Source of the DNA: Sulfurimonas sp. C5
GTDB lineage: Bacteria > Campylobacterota > Campylobacteria > Campylobacterales > Sulfurimonadaceae
Length of the DNA stretch: 64,000 nt
Reading direction: 5' to 3'
Assembly (NCBI RefSeq): GCF_029872055.1
Contig: NZ_JARXNQ010000001.1
Span: forward strand, 558,001-622,000
Under the pieces are notes generated by a model that saw only the letters and a list, made by a program, of their open reading frames with translations, was not told the origin of the DNA and did not search any database. Made by a program: the position numbers and the translations under genes. This document shows, one piece after another, positions 34,854 to 41,735 of the stretch (position 1 is its first letter; every line of letters starts with the position of its first letter).

Positions 34854-35250
34854 AAAAGTTTTAATACTCTGTACAGGTAATAGTTGCCGTTCAATCATGG
34901 CAGAAGCATTAATCAATGCAAAATTAGGGGACTGCGTAGAAGCTCAAAGTTCAGGCGTAAAAGCAAGCGGTGCGGTAAATCCACATGCTCAAGCTCTTTT
35001 AGAATCAAAAGGTTATTGGAGAGATGAGTACCATTCAAAAGTTATTGAAACAGTTTTAGATACTCCATTTGATTTAGTAGTTACCGTATGTGATCATGCA
35101 AAAGAAACTTGTCCTATGTTTCCTAAAGCTGTGAAGACTATACACGTAGGTTTTGATGACCCTTCGGGAAAAGCGGTAGAAGAGTATGAAAAAACATTGA
35201 ACTTAATTGAAAAAGAGTTACTCCCTGTAGTAAAAGAGGAGCTTTGCTAA
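34846..35250 (+). CDS. arsC: Thioredoxin-dependent arsenate reductase (LMW-phosphatase type)
   Basis: 134 residues. The nucleophile loop Cys9-TGNSC-Arg15 (CX5R) and the redox pair Cys82/Cys89 (VCDHAKETCPMFP) match the spacing of the Staphylococcus pI258 ArsC. It reduces arsenate to arsenite using a three-cysteine relay resolved by thioredoxin, which fits the thioredoxin-fold proteins encoded downstream. The start is TTG inside the end of arsR, with AAAGG upstream. Acting alone it would raise cytoplasmic arsenite, so the adjacent permease is the expected exporter. Confidence 0.93.
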   Translation: MNKKVLILCTGNSCRSIMAEALINAKLGDCVEAQSSGVKASGAVNPHAQALLESKGYWRDEYHSKVIETVLDTPFDLVVTVCDHAKETCPMFPKAVKTIHVGFDDPSGKAVEEYEKTLNLIEKELLPVVKEELC

Positions 35251-36195
35251 ATGTGGTATGAGCTCTCAAAAGAATTTATCTATAGTATCGTAGGGCTCGA
35301 AGGTAAATTAGCTGATGCTGTCCACTTTTTTATCTATGACACTATAAAAATTTGGTTTTTACTGCTTACAATTATTTTTGCTGTTTCATTTTTACGTACA
35401 TGGGTCAATACCGAATATGTACGTGCCCATCTTCAAGGAAAATCTGCCCTTTACGGTCATGTAGGTGCTTCACTTTTTGGAATCATAACACCCTTTTGTT
35501 CTTGTTCTGCAATACCGTTATTTTTAGGTTTTATTCAAGCACGTATCCCTATCGGAGTTACTTTTAGTTACCTGATCTCAGCTCCAATGAATAATGAAAT
35601 AGCTATCGCTATGCTCTTTGGTATCTTTGGCTGGCAGATAACATCAATTTACATCGCCTTTGGTTTAACTGTAGCAATACTTGGCGGTTGGCTCATAGGA
35701 AAACTGGGTATGGAAAAAGAGGTACTGATGGATGTTAAACCGATTGAAGGTGAACTTGAAGCTACATTGGTAAAACTCTCTTTTAAAGACAGAGCTAAAG
35801 AAGCGTGGAATTACACTGTAGATATTTTCAAAAAAATCTATATCTATGTAATGCTTGGTGTAGGTGCAGGTGCATGGATTCACGGTTATATTCCAACGGA
35901 CTTTATAGCTGCATATACAGGTGAAGGAAATCCGTTTGCAGTTATCGTTGCTGTGTTGATGGGAATACCTATGTATTCAAATGCAGCCGGTGTAATGCCC
36001 TTGGTTGAAGTACTCACAAGTAAAGGGATGCTGCTCGGAACTGCTCTTAGTTTTATGATGGCGGTGACAGCGCTGAGTCTACCGGAAGCATTGATCCTTA
36101 AAAAAATCATTTCACTCAAACTAATAGGCATCTTTTTTGCCATTGTAGGCAGTGGAATTATCGCTATAGGGTATCTGTTTAATATCATTTTATAA
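35251..36195 (+). CDS. ArsP-like / DUF318 permease
   Basis: 314 residues with eight or more membrane helices. The family motif TPFCSCSAIPLFLGF (about residues 80-95) contains the paired cysteines seen in ArsP-type and SO_0444-type permeases, and a second repeat carries MYSNAAGVMPLVE. ArsP members export trivalent organoarsenicals, while other members are linked to Cu/Zn; here the arsR-arsC context favours arsenite or methylarsenite. The ATG directly follows the arsC stop. A large cytoplasmic loop (about 150-200) divides the two halves. The substrate is inference. Confidence 0.85.
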   Translation: MWYELSKEFIYSIVGLEGKLADAVHFFIYDTIKIWFLLLTIIFAVSFLRTWVNTEYVRAHLQGKSALYGHVGASLFGIITPFCSCSAIPLFLGFIQARIPIGVTFSYLISAPMNNEIAIAMLFGIFGWQITSIYIAFGLTVAILGGWLIGKLGMEKEVLMDVKPIEGELEATLVKLSFKDRAKEAWNYTVDIFKKIYIYVMLGVGAGAWIHGYIPTDFIAAYTGEGNPFAVIVAVLMGIPMYSNAAGVMPLVEVLTSKGMLLGTALSFMMAVTALSLPEALILKKIISLKLIGIFFAIVGSGIIAIGYLFNIIL

Positions 36196-36205
36196 AGGAA
36201 AAACA

Positions 36206-36451
36206 ATGTTTAAAGTAAATGACACACAAACTGGTGTTAAAGCATTTTTAGGCGGCTTCAATGCCGAAGATGTAAATGCAAAAGTTCAAGAGTGTAAAGA
36301 TGGGAACTGCAGTTGTAATTGCGATCCGCAGATGATGGAAAAAATCGAAAACATCGAAGTATCAAGTGAAGAAAACGGAGCAAGCATTACAATTACAGGT
36401 GATGTCAAAGCCGAAGAGTTAGAACCAATGATGAAGGAGTGTTTATTATGA
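36206..36451 (+). CDS. Cys-rich 81-residue protein of the arsenic cluster
   Basis: 81 residues. A central CSCNC knot (Cys35, Cys37, Cys39), plus Cys30 and a penultimate-region Cys79, sits between two helical/beta segments. There is no signal peptide. AAAGGAAAAAC precedes the ATG. The cysteine clustering suggests binding of As(III) or another soft metal, for example as a chaperone handing arsenite to the permease, but I do not recognise the family. Its stop overlaps the ATG of the next gene (ATGA). Confidence 0.8.
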   Translation: MFKVNDTQTGVKAFLGGFNAEDVNAKVQECKDGNCSCNCDPQMMEKIENIEVSSEENGASITITGDVKAEELEPMMKECLL

Positions 36452-36681
36452 AAATAGAAGTATTGGGAACTGGATGTTCAAAGTGTATGCAATTAGAAGC
36501 TGTGGTAAAAGAAGCCGTTGCTAAAAGCGGTAAATTTGTTCAGATAGAAAAAGTAGACGACATTATGAAAATCATGGAGTATCAGGTAGTGAGTACTCCG
36601 GGACTGGTCATTGACGGAAAAGTGGTAAGTACGGGGAAAGTTCTAAGCGTAGACGAAGTGCTTGCTTTAATGGAAGCCTAA
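36448..36681 (+). CDS. Small thioredoxin-fold protein (TIGR00412 redox-active disulfide type)
   Basis: 77 residues beginning MKIEVLGTGCSKC. The CxxC motif is GTGCSKC (Cys10, Cys13), and the cis-Pro region is VVSTPGLVIDG, as in minimal archaeal-type thioredoxins. A GTG three codons upstream is an alternative start, but AAGGAG (36434-36439) is correctly spaced for the ATG at 36448. It likely acts in the cytoplasm as electron donor or partner to ArsC or to CcdA downstream. It commonly travels with ArsP-type permeases. Confidence 0.88.
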   Translation: MKIEVLGTGCSKCMQLEAVVKEAVAKSGKFVQIEKVDDIMKIMEYQVVSTPGLVIDGKVVSTGKVLSVDEVLALMEA

Positions 36682-36683
36682 AC

Positions 36684-37385
36684 TTGCAAGAAGCTGTTTT
36701 AGCCCTTCTTGAATCAAATACGCTTTTAGCATTTATTGGTGCATTTGGTGCAGGCAGCATTACTGCAATTGCACCATGTTCACTTATTTCAGTACCTCTT
36801 TTAGTAGGCAGTTCAGTTGCTTTAAATAAAGACTTAGAGGGGAAAAAGAAAGTTTTATATACTTACGCATTTGCATCACTCTTTGCACTTGGTGTTATGA
36901 TAAGTTTTTCCATTTTAGGTTTTATTGTTGCAAAATTTGGTGGCTTTTTCTCAATTGCTCCAATATGGGCATATATTCTAGCTGCAATCCTTAGCATACT
37001 GATTGGACTCTATGCATGGGGGATATTTGGACAAGTAAACAAATCATCAATCATGACACACCTTATAAGATACAGACTTTTCGGCGGTTTTTTAATAGGA
37101 ATCATCTTTGGTTTAGTAAGCACTCCATGTGCTTCTGCTCCTCTTGTAGCTATTATTAGCGTTGCGGCAAATAGCGGTTATATATATGCTTATGGACTGA
37201 TATTAACATTTGCATTAGGACATTCCCTATTGCTTTTAATGGCAGGGGTATCAGTAGGCTTTACCCAAAGTATTACTTCAAGCAAAGTTGTATCACACAT
37301 ATCAAATTACATAAATAAAGGTTTTGCCCTTATGCTCATAGCTATAGGTGTCTATTTTGCATGGCAGGCCTATTTACAATTGTAG
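36684..37385 (+). CDS. CcdA/DsbD-type transmembrane electron carrier
   Basis: 233 residues with six membrane helices. The two redox cysteines of CcdA are present: IAPCSLISVPLLVG in helix 1 and VSTPCASAPLVAI in helix 4. CcdA proteins carry electrons from cytoplasmic thioredoxin to periplasmic thiol proteins. The start is TTG, 2 bases after the previous stop. Lying between a cytoplasmic and a secreted thioredoxin-fold protein, it would complete a trans-membrane thiol relay within the arsenic operon. Confidence 0.88.
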   Translation: MQEAVLALLESNTLLAFIGAFGAGSITAIAPCSLISVPLLVGSSVALNKDLEGKKKVLYTYAFASLFALGVMISFSILGFIVAKFGGFFSIAPIWAYILAAILSILIGLYAWGIFGQVNKSSIMTHLIRYRLFGGFLIGIIFGLVSTPCASAPLVAIISVAANSGYIYAYGLILTFALGHSLLLLMAGVSVGFTQSITSSKVVSHISNYINKGFALMLIAIGVYFAWQAYLQL

Positions 37386-37394
37386 GAGAGAAAA

Positions 37395-37772
37395 ATGAAA
37401 TTATTTTTAATACTGTTATTGCTTTTGAGCCTGAATGCGACAGCTGCTGAGCAGATGCTGCAAGAGAGTAAATACAAATACGTTGAGATGAGCATTGGAA
37501 AGGGAAAACCTTTCTTTTTAGAAGTTGGTGCAGAAAGCTGTCATAGTTGTGTAATAATGGGGAAAATGCTTTATAAAGTCACAAAAAAACATCCTGAGTA
37601 CAATATCCATTTTATCAATGTACAAAAAGAGAGAGATGCCGCTTATGAGTTAAAGGTAAGAATGATACCGACTCAAATCATTTTTGATAAAAATGGAAAA
37701 GAAGTGTACCGCCACATTGGAGTTTTAGGTACGGAAGAACTAAATAAGCTGTTTCAAACTTATTCATTTTAA
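37395..37772 (+). CDS. Secreted thioredoxin-fold protein
   Basis: 125 residues with a clear signal peptide (MKLFLILLLLLSLNATAA, cleavage near residue 18). The active site is ESCHSC (Cys49, Cys52), and the cis-proline loop is RMIPTQIIFDKNG. It should act in the periplasm as the acceptor of electrons from CcdA. AGGAGAG precedes the ATG. It is the last gene of the cluster, and a long hairpin follows. Confidence 0.9.
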   Translation: MKLFLILLLLLSLNATAAEQMLQESKYKYVEMSIGKGKPFFLEVGAESCHSCVIMGKMLYKVTKKHPEYNIHFINVQKERDAAYELKVRMIPTQIIFDKNGKEVYRHIGVLGTEELNKLFQTYSF

Positions 37773-37785
37773 TTTTTTCAAACGG

Positions 37786-37814
37786 TTTTGAGCTCTTAAA
37801 AAAGAGCTTCAAAA
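37786..37814. terminator. Bidirectional hairpin at the arsenic cluster / GGDEF-EAL junction
   Basis: The stem is TTTTG-AGCTCTT (37786-37797) with AAGAGCT-T-CAAAA (37802-37814), one bulged T and loop AAAA. It includes the stop codon of the reverse gene. On the forward strand an AATTTTTTC tract precedes it; on the reverse strand the outer stem itself ends in AAAA. Confidence 0.65.
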
Positions 37815-39631
37815 TCCTCTTGACAAAGCGGTTTATAAAAATAATACCCTTGATAAAGATCACATCCTAATTCTTCTAAGAAATCTTTTTGATACTGTTC
37901 TTCAACACCCTCTGCCACAATAGAAAGATTCATGTTTCTTGAGATCTCAATAATACTTTTAACAAGTAACGCTTGTTGTTCATCATCAAGTCTTGAGATA
38001 AAGGACTTATCGATTTTCAACTCATCTATCGGCATTTCACGAAGATAACTAAGTGATGAATATCCAGTTCCAAAATCATCCATAGAGAACTTAATTCCAA
38101 GTCGTCTAAGGTCATTAATAACATCTACAATCTTTTTCAAGTTTTCAGATGTACTTGTTTCCGTAATTTCGAAGATTACTTGTGTTTTAAAACTGTATAT
38201 GTTGTATCTGTCAAATAGCTTTTCAACCATATCAACAAAACTTTTATCTAAAAACTGTCTCATACTGATATTGATAGAAAGCTGTCTCAGTTTTATACCG
38301 CTGCGATCCCATTTTACCAATGTCTGTAATGCACGTTCAAGTATATATTCACCTAATTCAAGAATATATCCCGTATTTTCAGCTATCGGAATAAATACAT
38401 CGGGTGATATTAGTCCCAGTTTTTCATTATGCCAGCGAGCAAGTACTTCACAACCAACTACTTGACCTTTTACGTTTAATTGTGGCTGATACTGTAATCT
38501 AACTTCATTTTTATCAACTGCAAAGTGTAGATTTCTTTCTATTTCAAGTTTTTGTTCAATAAGTTTACAAAGTTCATCATTAAAGATAAGTATGCCGTCT
38601 CTGCCGTTACTTTTTGCTTCATACATGGCAATATCCGCTTCTTTTAAAAACTCATTTGCCTGAAGCTTAGGATTGTTAATAATACTAATACCAATACTTG
38701 AACTGATGAACAGATGATTACCTTCAATGTTATAGGAATACTTGATCTCATCTAAAAGTTCTTGTGAAAACTCTTGTGCATCTTCGAGACAACTCTCATT
38801 TGTATCAAATCCTTTGGAGAGAATACAAAATTCATCTCCTCCTAAACGGGCTACAAAATGTTCACCTTTTTTTGCCAACTTTGTCATACGTTGGGAAACT
38901 TCGATTAATAGCTGGTCTCCTACATCATGACCTAAAGTATCGTTGATAGTTTTAAAATGGTCAAGATCAATAAGCAGCAGATATGTAAATCTATCACGAT
39001 TTTCTCTAACTGAACTATCAAGCATCTCAATAAAATATCTTCTATTTCCCAAACCTGTTAAATAGTCGTGATACGCTTGAAACCTACTCTTTGTAAGGTA
39101 TTCATGCGTATTTTTAGCTGCATAAAGCAATACTAAACTAAGTACTACGGTAAAAAAAGCAAGAATATCACTGTATACAGAACCAACCATTAATAAATAA
39201 ATTGTGATTGGTAACATCAATGAAGAAACGGTTGAAATTACCAGCTTCTTTTGAGATGCTAAAATCGTTGCAGCCACCACTGTACAACCTAGCTGTGTAG
39301 CAATAGCCATATAATGCATGTCTATATTGTTATGCATAACATAATAAACAAACATTATAGTCCAAAGAGAAAAGTACACAAACATAAAATAACTTACTTT
39401 TGTCAGCCACTTTTCTTGTAATTCTAGAGTGTCACAATGTTTAAATCGTATATACAGTTGATATCCATAAATTGATACCAGAAGTATTATAAAAAACCAC
39501 AATAGTTCTATAACCATATTGGTATAAAGGTACCCCGTAATAAGATAACCGGGAGATGTACCTACCAATAAAGCTATAACAACTAAAATTTGACGATGCA
39601 TAAATTTATAAAAACTTATATTATCATTCAT
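37796..39631 (-). CDS. Membrane GGDEF-EAL c-di-GMP turnover protein
   Basis: 611 residues. About six membrane helices occupy residues 10-170. GGDEF domain spans about 185-350, with intact RLGGDEF and no RxxD inhibitory site five residues before it. EAL domain covers about 365-611, with EVLARW, INISMRQF, FEITETS, MDDFGTGYSSL, LKIDKSFI, AEGVEE and LYQGYYF, so all catalytic and metal residues are present. It may both make and hydrolyse c-di-GMP, with the phosphodiesterase clearly competent. The membrane part has no recognised sensor. It is divergent from the methyltransferase gene and monocistronic. Confidence 0.92.
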   Translation of the reverse strand: MNDNISFYKFMHRQILVVIALLVGTSPGYLITGYLYTNMVIELLWFFIILLVSIYGYQLYIRFKHCDTLELQEKWLTKVSYFMFVYFSLWTIMFVYYVMHNNIDMHYMAIATQLGCTVVAATILASQKKLVISTVSSLMLPITIYLLMVGSVYSDILAFFTVVLSLVLLYAAKNTHEYLTKSRFQAYHDYLTGLGNRRYFIEMLDSSVRENRDRFTYLLLIDLDHFKTINDTLGHDVGDQLLIEVSQRMTKLAKKGEHFVARLGGDEFCILSKGFDTNESCLEDAQEFSQELLDEIKYSYNIEGNHLFISSSIGISIINNPKLQANEFLKEADIAMYEAKSNGRDGILIFNDELCKLIEQKLEIERNLHFAVDKNEVRLQYQPQLNVKGQVVGCEVLARWHNEKLGLISPDVFIPIAENTGYILELGEYILERALQTLVKWDRSGIKLRQLSINISMRQFLDKSFVDMVEKLFDRYNIYSFKTQVIFEITETSTSENLKKIVDVINDLRRLGIKFSMDDFGTGYSSLSYLREMPIDELKIDKSFISRLDDEQQALLVKSIIEISRNMNLSIVAEGVEEQYQKDFLEELGCDLYQGYYFYKPLCQEDFEALF

Positions 39632-39715
39632 TTATTTTCCCAAAAAAAAATATAACTTTCACTTATTGTATCAAATTTTTATCAATTCCTTTTGATATTC
39701 AGGAATGTTTTTTGC

Positions 39716-40627
39716 ATGTTACCGTTTATGTTAAGTTTATACTCAAAATCACTTTTAGAAATCATAGAAATATTAGAAGAACAAATAGTTACAATTTGTG
39801 AGCATGATATTATCGAATTTAAAGCATATAACCCGGATTTAGAAGATAAAAAAATAATAATCCACACTTATAAAACATGGCTCGATTTGGCACAAATTTT
39901 AAAATGTAAAATGTTAACGCCTCAAGTTTTAGACGAAGAATTTGTACTTATGCGCTATAAAAAACTCTCAAATGACAGTTTTCATGCCGTAGATGCAGAT
40001 AAAGAGGAGAAGTACGGTTCAGAGTCTATCTTTGCACAAATTCATAAAAATGAAGAGACCTCTTTTATTTACCACTATTCACACGCTCTAAAAAACGTCA
40101 ACTTAAATGAACGTACAAGAATTTTAAATTTAGGCGTGAACAACGGAGATGAGTTTGAAGTCATAGAAAAGCAGGCATCAAATTTTCAAGAACTGAAACT
40201 ATTAGGAATTGATTATTGTCACTCTGCGATCGAAGATGCAAAACAAAAGTTTCAAGCACATAACAATGTTGATTTTTTACAAGCCGATATTAAAGAGCTG
40301 CATTCATTAGAGCTTGGGAAATTTGATCTTATTATAAGCATAGGTACCCTGCAAAGCTCCAATCTTAACCTCAACGAAATCTTTATGTCTGTAGTACAAA
40401 ACCAACTCAAACCGGACGGTGCTCTTATTTTGGCATTTCCAAACTGCCGCTGGATTGACGGGGAGATGATATACGGTGCGATGATGAGAAACTATAATTA
40501 TTCAGAGATGTCAAATCTTTACAAAGATGTTGTATTTTGCAAAAAATATCTGCAACAGAAAAAATTTCGTGTTACTATTACAGGAAAGGATTATATCTTT
40601 TTAACAGCTACATCAATTAGGAAATAA
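39716..40627 (+). CDS. Class I SAM-dependent methyltransferase
   Basis: 303 residues from the preferred ATG, which has CAGGAA 10 bases upstream; a TTG eight codons earlier is possible. Rossmann motif I is ILNLGVNNGDEFEVIE, motif II LLGIDYCHSAIEDAK, the adenine motif VDFLQADIKEL and motif IV FDLIISIGTLQSS. The N-terminal 110 residues are not recognised. The substrate is unknown. The metallophosphoesterase gene starts 2 bases after its stop, so they are probably co-transcribed. Confidence 0.78.
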   Translation: MLPFMLSLYSKSLLEIIEILEEQIVTICEHDIIEFKAYNPDLEDKKIIIHTYKTWLDLAQILKCKMLTPQVLDEEFVLMRYKKLSNDSFHAVDADKEEKYGSESIFAQIHKNEETSFIYHYSHALKNVNLNERTRILNLGVNNGDEFEVIEKQASNFQELKLLGIDYCHSAIEDAKQKFQAHNNVDFLQADIKELHSLELGKFDLIISIGTLQSSNLNLNEIFMSVVQNQLKPDGALILAFPNCRWIDGEMIYGAMMRNYNYSEMSNLYKDVVFCKKYLQQKKFRVTITGKDYIFLTATSIRK

Positions 40628-40629
40628 GT

Positions 40630-41733
40630 GTGAAAAGTATTTTGTTTTTTTCAGTTTTATTAACTCTGTTTTTTTCTTTTCATGCCCTTTTTTACTTACG
40701 GGTCATACGCAAACTGCTCATAAGTACATCTATAAAACGATGGTTGACATTTTTTCTGCTTCTGAATTTTGCACTCAATCTTTCTTATGGACTCATTAGA
40801 TATAGTGACCTGCTTCCCTACAATCTACTATATCTAAGTTCAACTTCAATAGGTATCTCTTTTGTCCTACTGCTTTACCTTATTCTTCATGAGATACTCC
40901 ATCTGTTTCATAAGACACTTAAACATGTGGAGTTATCAAAACGCAACTTTATTAAAAAAACGGGGGACGGTGCACTGATGGCACTTGCTACTTCATATGT
41001 GACAGCAGGGGTATATGAAGGAAGTAAGGAACCTGTCATCAACGTTGTTAAAGCCAAGCTATTCAATTTTTCAATTGTTCAAATCAGTGATCTGCATATC
41101 GGTGGACTCATCGATCAAAAATATGTACAAGAGAGTGTTATGAAGATAAATTCTCTGCATCCCGATCTTGTAATGATAACCGGTGATCTCATTGATACGG
41201 AGATTAATACTATTGCTCCAGCAATCTTAGAACTCAATCATATAAATGCAAAATACGGCATCTATATGGTTCTTGGGAATCATGAATATTTCCATAATCC
41301 TTTAGAAGTTATAGAATTTATAAAAACAAAAACAAAAATCACAATTCTTTTAAATGATTCAATCACTATTGATAAGTTAAAAGTAAATATTGTTGGTGTG
41401 AATGATCTCTTTGGTTATCGTACAGGTATCTTAGAACCAAATTTTTATCAAGCATTCTCATCTATCAATAAAAACTACCCTACTATCCTACTTTCTCACC
41501 AACCGAAATCTATAGAGTATTTAAACGGTTTTAAACCCGCGCTTATCTTGAGTGGACATACTCACGGCGGACAGCTATGGCCGTTTAACCATCTTGTAAT
41601 GCTGCAGCAACCATATCTCAAAGGTCTGCATACGCTCAATTACGGTGGAAAAATTTACGTCAATTCAGGTATAGGTTTTTGGGGACCGCCTATGCGTCTT
41701 GGATCACAAGCTGAAATTGCATATATAATTTAG
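40630..41733 (+). CDS. Membrane-anchored metallophosphoesterase (YaeI/YkuE type)
   Basis: 367 residues. Three or four N-terminal membrane helices (residues 1-95) are followed by the calcineurin-like domain with all five motifs: ISDLHIGG, TGDLID, GNHEY, LSHQP and GHTHGGQLWP. YaeI-like members hydrolyse lipid pyrophosphates or UDP-linked precursors; the substrate here is unknown. The start is GTG (40630). The stop overlaps the stop of the facing diguanylate cyclase gene by 4 bases. Confidence 0.88.
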   Translation: MKSILFFSVLLTLFFSFHALFYLRVIRKLLISTSIKRWLTFFLLLNFALNLSYGLIRYSDLLPYNLLYLSSTSIGISFVLLLYLILHEILHLFHKTLKHVELSKRNFIKKTGDGALMALATSYVTAGVYEGSKEPVINVVKAKLFNFSIVQISDLHIGGLIDQKYVQESVMKINSLHPDLVMITGDLIDTEINTIAPAILELNHINAKYGIYMVLGNHEYFHNPLEVIEFIKTKTKITILLNDSITIDKLKVNIVGVNDLFGYRTGILEPNFYQAFSSINKNYPTILLSHQPKSIEYLNGFKPALILSGHTHGGQLWPFNHLVMLQQPYLKGLHTLNYGGKIYVNSGIGFWGPPMRLGSQAEIAYII

Positions 41734-41735
41734 CT
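41709..41735. terminator. Hairpin overlapping the ends of two convergent genes
   Basis: AGCT-G-AAATT (41709-41718) pairs with AATTT-AGCT (41727-41735), with one bulged G and loop GCATATAT, followed by TTT forward. It spans both stop codons. It is AT-rich and weaker than the other junction hairpins. Confidence 0.45.

Noticed and set aside
34542-37772. Arsenic cluster as a transferred genomic island
   Set aside because: No integrase, transposase, tRNA, direct repeats or obvious change in base or codon use was seen; it abuts housekeeping genes cleanly.
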